Assembly (NCBI RefSeq): GCF_016638705.1
Contig: NZ_CP067341.1
Location: 4,343,501 to 4,407,500, forward strand
Length of the DNA: 64,000 nt
DNA from: Lysinibacillus agricola
Lineage (GTDB): Bacteria; Bacillota; Bacilli; Bacillales_A; Planococcaceae
Reading direction: 5' to 3'
In this document: positions 17,089 through 24,302 of the stretch, piece after piece
How positions within the stretch are numbered: the first letter of the stretch is position 1
Layout: the number at the start of each line of letters is the position of its first letter
Notes under the pieces: generated by a model
Told to the model about the DNA's origin: nothing
Database searches by the model: none
What the model saw: only the letters and a program-made list of their open reading frames with translations
Position numbers and translations under genes: made by a program

Positions 17089-18969
17089 TTATAAATTGTT
17101 TTGATAGGATCGATCATGAATACAAAATCGATTTTTACCACTGTTTTTAGCTTCATAAAGCGCTGTATCTGCATGTAGGAAAACAGATTGAAACGCTGGA
17201 CGGTATTGTTCACCCCATGTTATGAGACCTGCTGAAATTGTCACTTGTGGATCCGTTGCACTTGGAATTACTGCAACGATTGCTGCTGCCAATTCGACTG
17301 CTTCTTTCTCATCAATGTTCGGGATATACACGGACATTTCCTCCCCACCCCAGCGTGCACAAATACCTCGAGCTCCAATCATTTCTTTTAACTGTAACGC
17401 AATTTGCATAAGAATCTTATCACCAATTTGATGACCATACGTATCATTAATGCGTTTAAAATTATCAATATCAATGAGCAAGAACATTCCTGATTGATCA
17501 TTTTTAAGTGATTTTTCTACATACTGGTCTAAATAACTTCTTGCATATAATTTTGTCAAATGATCCAAATCTACCATTTCTTGAAGTCGATTTCGTAATA
17601 TTGAGTTTGCAATTGCTAAAGAAGAGTGATGGATTAATGATTGCATTAATTTAAAACTATCAAATGAAAAGAAATACGGCTCCTTGTGTAACACAATACT
17701 AAAGCCATTAATTTTTTCTTCCATTAAGATTGGAATTGCCATAATGGAACGATATTCAATTGGATTAGGGGTTAGTCGACTGAAATCAGCAATAAATAGC
17801 GGGTCATTAGTATGTTCAAAATGTTGTTCAACATGTTTTATATATGTTTGACCCTTCTCTGAATTAAATAAAGCCGTACTAGCATCCGTCACTTCAAAGG
17901 TATCTTTATGTTTAAAAGCGAAACAAACTTCCATTGGTTGAAAGGATTTCATTAACTGTTTTTGTAGGAATAGTAACATTTCACGAATGTCAATCCTCAT
18001 ATTTAAACGATGCGATGTTTCATTAATGAGTTGTAAGTCACTTACGAGGCGATGCGATTGATGATATAATTTTGCATTTTCGAGCGCATTCCCTGATGCT
18101 TGTGCTAGCATACGTACAAAATCTTTTTCAGTGGTTGAAAAAAGATATGTTGTCGGTGCACTTACTTGTAAAATGCCATAAATAGCTTGTCTCCCTTTTA
18201 TAGGAGCGTTTAATAATCGACAATTCAAATCGCTTGCAAGCTCCGTCGTCAGGTCTCCTGAGACAAAAGCCTCAATCGTTGCAGGTCTTTCAGATAAGTA
18301 ATCAAAAAGCTTAATATCGATAGTTGTATGGCGGTCTTGATCATTCGATAGTATAAGATCCACATTAAACTCTGGGAAATTATCTTTAATATTTTTTAAG
18401 ACATTTTCTAAAATTAAATCAATATCCATAGTGGAATGAAATAAATCTGTCATATTATACAATTTTCTATATTGATCTTCATTCACTTTTACTTCCAAAT
18501 TTTCTCTGATCATTTGAAGAACTTTAGTAAGCGTTTCTACGCACTCTTCTCCGTAATCCGAAGTCAAAAAGTCTGTCCAAGCATCTGTCGCCTCCACGAG
18601 TAATACGCCAACTGGACTTTTACCTTCTGATTGGAAAAGCACCATATCTGTCATCATCGTATAGGCTTCTTTTTCTTTTAATATATAAGGAATTTTCACC
18701 ATCTTTTGTTGATAAAAGTTAGCTTCAACCATTAGCCATGACACAGCATTTAGTTTTGTTTCAATTGTTAAAGCAGCCATCTCTTCAACAGGTATTAAAG
18801 AATTACCTTCAAAACTTAGAAAAGCTGCATTTACAATTCCCAAGTGCTTCTTTAGACACTGTTTCAATGAATAAAAATACTCATTAAAACCAGCTTGTTC
18901 CTTAGAACTCACCCAAAAGCTCAAAACATCTGATTTTATATATTTTAGCGTTTGTAAATGGTCTGTCAT
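17089..18969 (-). CDS. dgcP: GAF-GGDEF diguanylate cyclase (DgcP/YtrP-like)
   Basis: A 626-residue cytoplasmic protein: an N-terminal region of about 170 residues, two GAF-like sensory segments (about 175-310 and 330-460), and a C-terminal GGDEF domain (about 465-620). The active-site motif reads GGEEM at 541-545, after DHLTKLYARSYLDQYV and the Mg-binding LLIDIDNFKRINDTYGH. The GGEE core is compatible with c-di-GMP synthesis; Met in the last place is unusual. The RxxD inhibitory site is absent (ARGI in that place), so product inhibition through it is not expected. Position beside rpsD matches B. subtilis dgcP. Start 18969 has AAAGGTGA upstream. Confidence 0.9.
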   Translation of the reverse strand: MTDHLQTLKYIKSDVLSFWVSSKEQAGFNEYFYSLKQCLKKHLGIVNAAFLSFEGNSLIPVEEMAALTIETKLNAVSWLMVEANFYQQKMVKIPYILKEKEAYTMMTDMVLFQSEGKSPVGVLLVEATDAWTDFLTSDYGEECVETLTKVLQMIRENLEVKVNEDQYRKLYNMTDLFHSTMDIDLILENVLKNIKDNFPEFNVDLILSNDQDRHTTIDIKLFDYLSERPATIEAFVSGDLTTELASDLNCRLLNAPIKGRQAIYGILQVSAPTTYLFSTTEKDFVRMLAQASGNALENAKLYHQSHRLVSDLQLINETSHRLNMRIDIREMLLFLQKQLMKSFQPMEVCFAFKHKDTFEVTDASTALFNSEKGQTYIKHVEQHFEHTNDPLFIADFSRLTPNPIEYRSIMAIPILMEEKINGFSIVLHKEPYFFSFDSFKLMQSLIHHSSLAIANSILRNRLQEMVDLDHLTKLYARSYLDQYVEKSLKNDQSGMFLLIDIDNFKRINDTYGHQIGDKILMQIALQLKEMIGARGICARWGGEEMSVYIPNIDEKEAVELAAAIVAVIPSATDPQVTISAGLITWGEQYRPAFQSVFLHADTALYEAKNSGKNRFCIHDRSYQNNL

Positions 18970-19177
18970 GAAATCACCTTTTCTATATAACGTCCAAATC
19001 AATTACTAATAACTTATAGTATATTATACATATTTTGTGTCATTTTGACTATGTTATTCTATTTAACTTTTACATTTTACATTTCTCACTGCATCATTAA
19101 CTATTTCGGAATATTGGAAAATGTATACGGAGGAAATTTTTACTATTTTCCTTTTTCAAAAATAGCTTGTGTAATAA

Positions 19178-19206
19178 TTGACGTCTATGTAATAAGCAGT
19201 TACAAT
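19178..19206 (+). promoter_or_regulatory. Sigma-A promoter of rpsD
   Basis: TTGACG, a 17-base spacer, TACAAT: a near-consensus vegetative promoter about 220 bases ahead of the rpsD start. Confidence 0.85.
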
Positions 19207-19212
19207 GAAGTT

Positions 19213-19427
19213 TGTGTAAAATAAACGCAGCAGTGGTATGAGCTTATTACTGTATTTTATTCCTCTATTTTATTTAGGATACCTAAACAGATTCAAATAG
19301 ATGGTGTATTGTGTAACCTAACGGCTGCATAGGCGAAAATACATGAAAATAAAATGCGTATAAGAATGGGTACTACTGGTTTTTGTTTTACAACAAAAAA
19401 ACCAAATTTAAAGGAGGAGACAACAAT
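19213..19427 (+). promoter_or_regulatory. Long rpsD 5' leader, probable S4 autoregulatory region
   Basis: The transcript from the promoter at 19178 would carry a leader of about 215 bases. It ends in a hairpin, GGTTTTTGTT / AACAAAAAAACC (19379-19403), just before AAGGAGG. In B. subtilis rpsD is repressed by its own product S4 at a leader structure near the ribosome site; the long structured leader here fits that, but I could not fold the pseudoknot by eye. Confidence 0.5.
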
Positions 19428-20030
19428 ATGTCTCGTTATACAGGTCCATCTTGGAAATTATCACGTCGTCTTGGTATCTCACTAAGCGGTACAGGTAAAG
19501 AAATCGAAAAACGCCCTTACGCACCAGGTCAACACGGTCCAAACCAACGTAAAAAATTATCAGAATACGGTTTACAACTTCAAGAAAAACAAAAACTTCG
19601 TCACATGTACGGCATGAACGAACGTCAATTCCGTACTCTATTTGACCGCGCTGGTAAAATGAAAGGTGTACACGGTGAAAACTTCATGGTTCTTCTTGAA
19701 ACTCGCCTTGACAACCTAGTTTACCGTTTAGGTTTAGCTCGTACTCGTCGTGGATCTCGTCAATTAGTAAACCACGGTCACATCTTAGTAGATGGCAAAC
19801 GCGTTGATATCCCTTCATACAGCGTAAAACCAGGTCAAACGATTTCTCTTCGTGAAAAATCTCAAAACCTTGCTGTAGTAACAGAAGCAATCGAAGTAAA
19901 CAACTTCGTACCTGACTACTTAACATTTGATGCTGACAAAAAAGAAGGTACATTCACTCGCCTTCCAGAGCGTTCTGAATTATCAGCTGAAATCAACGAA
20001 GCATTCATCGTTGAGTACTACTCTCGTTAA
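19428..20030 (+). CDS. rpsD: 30S ribosomal protein S4
   Basis: A 200-residue S4, a primary 16S rRNA-binding protein that nucleates the 5' domain of the small subunit. It starts [20 protein letters not shown] and contains the S4 RNA-binding domain [30 protein letters not shown] (in two adjacent parts of about 15 residues). The ATG at 19428 follows AAGGAGGAGACAAC; an in-frame start 15 codons earlier lies within the leader hairpin. It is monocistronic. Its last bases serve as the attachment site of the element described at 20018-23849, whose insertion leaves the coding end intact. Confidence 0.98.
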   Translation: MSRYTGPSWKLSRRLGISLSGTGKEIEKRPYAPGQHGPNQRKKLSEYGLQLQEKQKLRHMYGMNERQFRTLFDRAGKMKGVHGENFMVLLETRLDNLVYRLGLARTRRGSRQLVNHGHILVDGKRVDIPSYSVKPGQTISLREKSQNLAVVTEAIEVNNFVPDYLTFDADKKEGTFTRLPERSELSAEINEAFIVEYYSR

Positions 20031-20032
20031 TT
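20018..20032 (+). other. Attachment site attL in the rpsD 3' end
   Basis: CTACTCTCGTTAATT spans the last codons and stop of rpsD and is repeated exactly at 23835-23849. The direct-repeat pair brackets a recombinase-containing segment. Confidence 0.75.
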
Positions 20033-20058
20033 AAATTACTCTGCAAAGAGTAGTTTAG

Positions 20059-20107
20059 AAAACCCTAGAAAGCCTTTTATATCAAGGTTCTCTAGGGTTT
20101 TTGTTTT
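20059..20107 (+). terminator. Terminator after rpsD, carried by the inserted element
   Basis: AAAACCCTAGA..CCTT pairs with AAGG..TCTAGGGTTTT, followed by TTGTTTTTT. It lies inside the inserted element and now ends the rpsD transcript. Confidence 0.9.
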
Positions 20108-20145
20108 TTATCAACGATGCACAATCATGCATTAAAAGTTATTGC

Positions 20146-20182
20146 TTTGGGGCTAATATTGGGGCTGAATTGGGGCTAATTA
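20146..20182 (+). repeat. Direct repeats of GGGGCTAAT near attL
   Basis: GGGGCTAAT at 20149, GGGGCTGAA at 20161 and GGGGCTAAT at 20172. Two further copies occur at the other end, in the last codons of the recombinase gene (about 23757-23780). This arrangement suggests integrase arm-type binding sites, by inference from position only. Confidence 0.5.
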
Positions 20183-20289
20183 TTAATGCTTTTGGTGGGC
20201 ATGTTTATAGGGATGTGTAAGTAGGATTGGGAACAATACCCCAGTCCTTTTTATTTTGACTTCCACAAAAGACACCTGCCGTAGCAAGT

Positions 20290-20722
20290 GCTTTGTAAAA
20301 CATCACCACAAAATTGTGGGCATCTTTTCACGGTCGAATTTCCGGCTACGAAATCTCATGACTTAAAATTCAGCAGCCAAATACTTTAGCTCAAATTTGC
20401 GCCGACCTCATAAAATTTATAGACTCGTTAAAATTTACAATTCCTCATTTTTGAGGACACCCACTTGTACTTTCAGACATAAATGTCGTAAAGCCGACTA
20501 CTTTATTAGGACAATCCATTTTTGGTTTGACCACCACAACGAACCTCTAAATTCGTAATTCGTCAAATTGACGACTCGCGCCACTTCGAAAATTTAGGAT
20601 TTGTGAGCAATATGAAAATTGCGTATCAGTAGTTAAAAAACAAAAATCGAAAAATAGGACTGGTAAGAAGTTCCCTCACCTATTCGAATTATAGTGAAAG
20701 GACTGCACAAAATTGTGCAACC
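20290..20722. other. Palindrome-rich non-coding segment of the element
   Basis: No credible coding frame across about 430 bases, but a regular series of short perfect or near-perfect inverted repeats: CCACAAAATTGTGG (20306-20319), TCCTCATTTTTGAGGA (20442-20457), GACATAAATGTC (20476-20487), TCGTCAAATTGACGA (20560-20574), GCAAT/ATTGC (20607-20622) and TGCACAAAATTGTGCA (20704-20719). The first and last share the core CACAAAATTGTG. Possible roles are a transfer or replication origin, a multi-site operator or a structured RNA. Confidence 0.55.
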
Positions 20723-20742
20723 CCCTTATTCGTGTTAGAATA

Positions 20743-21174
20743 TTATTTAACTTGTATTTCTTTAGTCGATGTTGGCGCATCGGCTTTTTTATTTTCCTCG
20801 TCTTTAACCACAACTTTCTCTACAGTTTCAGTTATATATGTTAAGACTTCCTCAAAATTTTCTGGCTCTCTACCAAATTCCTTGATAAATGTTTTTATAT
20901 TGTTTTCCATAGTAAGGTAGTTCCAACCTTCTAGGCTGTTCATATCAGGCTTTGTAGCTGCATTATTCGATTCGTCTAACGAGCCTTTAGAAACGATTAG
21001 CTCAAACAATTTGTCAGAAGTTTTATTCACTCCTTCTATTGATTCACCAATGCTTTTTGTTAAAGGACAAAAGCCCATATCAATTAAACGAACAGTATCT
21101 CGTATTTCATCTATTGCCATATAAGCTAATCCTCGGTCTTTGCTCCAACCATTATGAACAATGTCACTTAGCAC
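20743..21174 (-). CDS. Hypothetical protein of the integrated element
   Basis: A 143-residue acidic protein from a GTG start, or 125 residues from an ATG at 21120, which has GAGGATT upstream and is the better-supported start (MAIDEIRDTVRLIDMGF). There is no signal peptide or membrane segment, and I recognise no family. The mid-region is Ser/Asn-rich and the C-terminal third is Glu/Lys-rich and probably helical (FEEVLTYITETVEKVVVKDEE). It is the only leftward gene in the left part of the element. It could be a phage or ICE accessory protein; its function is unknown. Confidence 0.5.
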   Translation of the reverse strand: MLSDIVHNGWSKDRGLAYMAIDEIRDTVRLIDMGFCPLTKSIGESIEGVNKTSDKLFELIVSKGSLDESNNAATKPDMNSLEGWNYLTMENNIKTFIKEFGREPENFEEVLTYITETVEKVVVKDEENKKADAPTSTKEIQVK

Positions 21175-21182
21175 GCATTACG

Positions 21183-21284
21183 AAGTACCACAAGCTATTA
21201 ACTGATGTGGAAGTGGTTTACATGCGCCAGCGCTTGTATAAAGTGTTTGGAAACGTATCTTTGAAAGGAAGTGAGGACGCATGA
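21183..21284 (+). pseudogene. C-terminal fragment of an unidentified element protein
   Basis: An open frame ending KLLTDVEVVYMRQRLYKVFG followed by NVSLKGSEDA and a TGA that overlaps the ATG of the next gene (ATGA). The coupled stop suggests a real upstream gene whose 5' part is gone or shifted. I recognise no domain. Confidence 0.3.
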
Positions 21285-21478
21285 AGGTGACAGCAAAAGA
21301 ATGGCGAGTAATGTCTGATCGCAATAAACAACAAAAGAAAATAGGAACTTCTCAACCTAATCTATCTAAAAAACTACAGAATAACAGCCTGTCCGTAGCT
21401 GACTTAGAAAAAATTGCTATTGCGTTAGATGTAAAGTTCGACTTGTATTTCACATTAGAGAACGGGGACCAAATCTAA
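21281..21478 (+). CDS. Short helix-turn-helix protein, internally shortened
   Basis: A 65-residue protein, MKVTAKEWRVMSDRNKQQKK then IGTSQPNLSKKLQNN and a C-terminal DLEKIAIALDVKFDLYFTLE. The block GTSQPNLSKKLQ is the recognition-helix region of Cro/CI-type repressors found in phages and ICEs. The usual helix 1 to helix 2 stretch between KK and GTSQ appears to be missing, so this may be a deletion derivative that cannot fold normally. GGAAGTGAGG precedes the ATG. It is followed by a terminator. Confidence 0.6.
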   Translation: MKVTAKEWRVMSDRNKQQKKIGTSQPNLSKKLQNNSLSVADLEKIAIALDVKFDLYFTLENGDQI

Positions 21479-21489
21479 TAACAGAGCAC

Positions 21490-21527
21490 AAAAAGCATCC
21501 GCTCCAATGAGAGTAGATGCTTTTTTA
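21490..21527 (+). terminator. Terminator after the HTH gene
   Basis: AAAAGCATC / GATGCTTTTTT stem with a 15-base loop. Confidence 0.85.
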
Positions 21528-21844
21528 TATTGAGGTGGTCATTAAATTATTTAAACTTTCATTTAAAGCCTTTAGATGTACTATAAGGCATTTCGGCTTA
21601 ATCATAATAGGTTTACCTGTGAAACCGATGTCCAGAGACTGTGAGCGTTACAAATTGTTTAATTGTTGTTATAGAGGCATTCGTGAAACTACAGGAGCTT
21701 TCTATGAGCGTAATAAAAGGACTTGCAGTTATGAAGAATAATCACATTGCAAGTCCTATCCTATTAAACTATAGCCCACGTTACTTTAATAACAATCTTA
21801 ATTTTGTTTACCGAAAAGAACAATTTGATAAAGTAAAGATTACT
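21528..21844. other. Element spacer without a supported gene
   Basis: About 315 bases between a terminator and a convergent gene. Overlapping short frames exist, one Cys-rich (ending RETTGAFYERNKRTCSYEE), but none has a convincing ribosome site. It probably contains remnant coding sequence. Confidence 0.4.
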
Positions 21845-22411
21845 TTATTCATATTTTGCTCTAATTTTTTTGTGTAATTCTTCAAATTCTGAGCCAGCTT
21901 CTAAGTTGGCTGAAAATTCCTTGCTCAGTTTAATCATTGCTTTTCCTTGATCTTTTCCTGCAATCATGAACTTTCCATCTTCACGCTTAATTAAAAACAA
22001 GATGTATTCTTCTTCATCAGCCATCTTGGTATATTGTTCGGAAATAACCTCGAGCTTCCCAATAGTCTTATTTTCGCCAATTGCATATGGCTCAAGGACA
22101 GTTAACTTATCGCCTATCTTTACTTCCCCCTTTATGGGTTTCGTAATTATAACCTCACGTTCGGTCCAATACCACAGGGGTAATCCATCATTGTCATATT
22201 CCATATGATTTATTACGTTTGGTTTTACACGTACAGTTGCGATAACATCTGAATCATTTTCTATTTCAGAAACCTCTTGGTATATCTGCATATCTGATCG
22301 GGATATGATGGTACTTTTTAAAGTATTATCGAGGTAGACAAACGTAGCGTAGCCGACGGCAATTATAGCTAAAAATACAATTAATCCATATTTAGTTTTT
22401 TTGTTTACCAT
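21845..22411 (-). CDS. Membrane-anchored extracytoplasmic protein, partner of the metalloprotease
   Basis: A 188-residue protein with one N-terminal membrane helix (about residues 9-27, YGLIVFLAIIAVGYATFVY) preceded by KKTK, so the remaining 160 residues should face outside. That domain contains VIATVRVKPNVINH, a WYWTEREV segment and a beta-rich middle (VKIGDKLTVLEPYAIG, EEYILFLIKRE). No lipobox is seen and I do not recognise a family. It starts 17 bases after the metalloprotease stop with AGGGGGAA before the ATG, so the two form an operon. The pairing makes an inhibitor, immunity or processing role possible, but that is inference. Confidence 0.7.
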   Translation of the reverse strand: MVNKKTKYGLIVFLAIIAVGYATFVYLDNTLKSTIISRSDMQIYQEVSEIENDSDVIATVRVKPNVINHMEYDNDGLPLWYWTEREVIITKPIKGEVKIGDKLTVLEPYAIGENKTIGKLEVISEQYTKMADEEEYILFLIKREDGKFMIAGKDQGKAMIKLSKEFSANLEAGSEFEELHKKIRAKYE

Positions 22412-22428
22412 TAAAATATTCCCCCTGT

Positions 22429-23001
22429 CTAATTCCCATATATGGCTTTAAGGCCATTTTTGTCATCCGTCTGGGTTACACTATAATCAAGATCTCCTTG
22501 AAGCATGATGGCTGGTGATTTATTAGAGTGATCTAATCCAAGAGAATGACCAAACTCATGCCCTGGTGCCTTGTATTTCCACTTTTCGGATATATTTTTA
22601 TATACTGGTTGATTAATCCTTATTCTCGACATTTCATAAGTGCAATCCCAACATGCAACATAGTTTCCAAAGAAATTAGTTTTGTAGTTTAGGGAATCAG
22701 CTACACTTGTATCCCCTGTGTCACCTGCATAAACTTTTATATCTACATAACCCGATGTAACAGGTGTAAGTTTCACCTTTGTCGATACATTATTCCATGT
22801 AGTGGCCCCATAATCAACGCGACCTCCATAACCATAACTACCAACAGAAGCATCTTTCCAATAAGTTAAATTAGCTGCACTAACGGCACTCCATTTACCA
22901 TTGGGGCCATTTCGAACATAAGCATATGCTTGTGTTGCAGAGATAATAACAAATAATGTTGTAATAAAAACGATCAATATACTTCTATTCTTCTTTGTCA
23001 A
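22429..23001 (-). CDS. Secreted matrixin-like zinc metalloprotease
   Basis: A 190-residue protein with an N-terminal signal peptide (KKNRSILIVFITTLFVIIS, cleavage probably after ATQAYA at about residue 27) and the metzincin zinc site HEFGHSLGLDH (H148, E149, H152, H158). A Met-turn candidate, M166, follows in SPAIMLQGD. This is the HExxHxxGxxH architecture of M10-like peptidases, and there is no propeptide cysteine switch in the short N-terminal region. A Cys pair (CWDC, 117-120) may form a disulfide. Start is TTG with GAGAGGA nine bases upstream. It should be exported and cleave proteins outside the cell; the substrate is unknown. Confidence 0.82.
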   Translation of the reverse strand: MTKKNRSILIVFITTLFVIISATQAYAYVRNGPNGKWSAVSAANLTYWKDASVGSYGYGGRVDYGATTWNNVSTKVKLTPVTSGYVDIKVYAGDTGDTSVADSLNYKTNFFGNYVACWDCTYEMSRIRINQPVYKNISEKWKYKAPGHEFGHSLGLDHSNKSPAIMLQGDLDYSVTQTDDKNGLKAIYGN

Positions 23002-23021
23002 AATTGTAATCCTCTCCCATA

Positions 23022-23783
23022 TATGTTAATCTATAAACCAAGTACAATTAGATTATTCCACAATTTATTTAAAATTGCTATCAATGCAGCAGTTGAAGAA
23101 GAAATTCTACTTCGAAATCGTTTTACCAAAATTGCATTTGATGAAACAGCGAACGTTTCCATCTAACTCCTGAAGAATTAGGCCTGTTTTTAAAAACCGC
23201 TAAGGAAACAGAAAACATTACAAATTATACTTTCCTTCTATTGATCGCCTATACAGGTATTCGTAGAGGTGAAGCGTGCGGACTTCAATGGAAAAATATC
23301 GACTTTAAAAACAATACGATTACTATTGAACGTACTCGAGATCAAAAAGGGACACGTCCCCTAAAAACTAAAAATAGCCTACGTACGATTAAAGTTGAAA
23401 AGTCTGTACTTGCACAACTAGAGAAATACCATACATGGTGTAAGGCTACTCTTTTTGCTTTCGGAAAGAAAATTAAAGATACAAGTTATGTATTCGTCTC
23501 CTATCAAACAGGTGAACCAATTTCAGATTCTGGACTACTTTATATGACCAGACGTGTAGTAGAAAAAGCAAGTCTATCTGAAATCACACTTCATGGATTA
23601 CGCCATACACACTGTACTGTATTATTAAATAAAGGTGTCAATGTGAAAGTAATTGCCGAACGTTTAGGAAATACACCAACAATGATCTATGAAGTGTATG
23701 GACATGTATTAAAAGAACTTGAAGAAGAAACAGTTCAGATTTTCAGTGATAGTATTGGGGCTAATTCTGGGGCTAAAAAATAA
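23022..23783 (+). pseudogene. Tyrosine recombinase (phage/ICE integrase), truncated and frameshifted
   Basis: The frame MLIYKPSTIRLFHNLFKIAI, NAAVEEEILLRNRFTK, FDET covers part of the core-binding domain, then a frameshift near 23150 leads into NSERFHLTPEELGLFLKTAK and the intact catalytic domain. Catalytic elements seen: Arg in AYTGIRRGEACGL, HGLRHTH, and Tyr in IYEVYGHVLK. The N-terminal arm-binding domain is missing, its place being taken by the start of the divergent metalloprotease gene. The last codons contain GGGGCTAAT-type repeats, and the gene ends 51 bases from attR. The integrase is almost certainly inactive. Confidence 0.82.
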
Positions 23784-23834
23784 ATATACACCGCAAACTA
23801 CTGGTATTACTGCATTTTCTAGTTGAGTTGTATT

Positions 23835-23849
23835 CTACTCTCGTTAATT
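23835..23849 (+). other. Attachment site attR
   Basis: CTACTCTCGTTAATT, an exact copy of the rpsD 3' end sequence at 20018-20032, lying just after the recombinase pseudogene. Confidence 0.75.
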
Positions 23850-23877
23850 TTTTTGGTCTGTCAATCAACGATTTTAT

Positions 23878-23921
23878 AAAACCCCGAAACAAGGTAAACC
23901 CTTTTGTTTCGGGGTTTTTTC
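23878..23921 (+). terminator. Displaced original rpsD terminator
   Basis: AAAACCCCGAAACAA..GG pairs with CC..TTTTGTTTCGGGGTTTT and ends in a T-run. It lies 28 bases after attR and has no other obvious gene to serve, so it is best read as the ancestral rpsD terminator. Confidence 0.8.
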
Positions 23922-24096
23922 GTTTATTAGATATATATTAAGTTACAACAATTTATGATTATTTTTGATTTTAATTGGGGGCATCTAGGGGCAGTGCAAA
24001 TTACAAGAATTAATAATCGGGCAGATGTACATTAACATTGAAATAGATCAAAACGTTTCTTCTGCATTCATTAAGAAAATGTTCTAATATTAGAGT

Positions 24097-24135
24097 GAAA
24101 AGTCACTCATTATTTTTCAAATGAGTGACTTTTTA
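24097..24135 (+). terminator. Terminator-like hairpin in the gap after the element
   Basis: AAAAGTCACTCATT / AATGAGTGACTTTTT around an 8-base loop. The 520-base gap 23784-24302 holds this hairpin, the displaced rpsD terminator and the terminator at 24221; no gene is seen. The gene it once ended may have been lost. Confidence 0.75.
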
Positions 24136-24220
24136 TAGATATCAATATTCAGTTTCTACTGACAACAATTGGTTATACACTACTTAAATAATATATTCAT
24201 CTATCCTTATTTTATACACA

Positions 24221-24260
24221 AAAAAGACTAGCATGGCATAATTGCTTTGCTAGTCTTTTA
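24221..24260 (-). terminator. Terminator of the M23 peptidase gene
   Basis: AAAAGACTAGCA / TGCTAGTCTTTT around a 12-base loop, 43 bases beyond the stop codon; T-rich on either strand. Confidence 0.85.
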
Positions 24261-24302
24261 TCTTATTAAACATACTAGGAAAATTTAAAATATCTTTTAA
24301 TT

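Larger units (their letters stand above)
20018..23849. mobile_element. Integrative element remnant inserted at the rpsD 3' end
   Basis: About 3.8 kb bounded by 15-bp direct repeats of the rpsD 3' end. Immediately beyond the right repeat is a second strong terminator that is best read as the original rpsD terminator pushed away by insertion. Contents in order: a terminator, a set of GGGGCTAAT repeats, a palindrome-rich non-coding segment, a hypothetical gene, a shortened Cro/CI-like regulator, a membrane protein and a secreted metalloprotease, then a frameshifted tyrosine recombinase abutting the right end. No replication, packaging or conjugation gene is visible, so it is a satellite-like or decayed element. 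Boundaries are seen; the mobile nature is inferred. Confidence 0.75.

Noticed and set aside
20018..23849. Considered a full prophage or conjugative element
   Set aside because: No terminase, portal, capsid, relaxase, coupling or type IV secretion gene is visible; only 3.8 kb with a broken recombinase.
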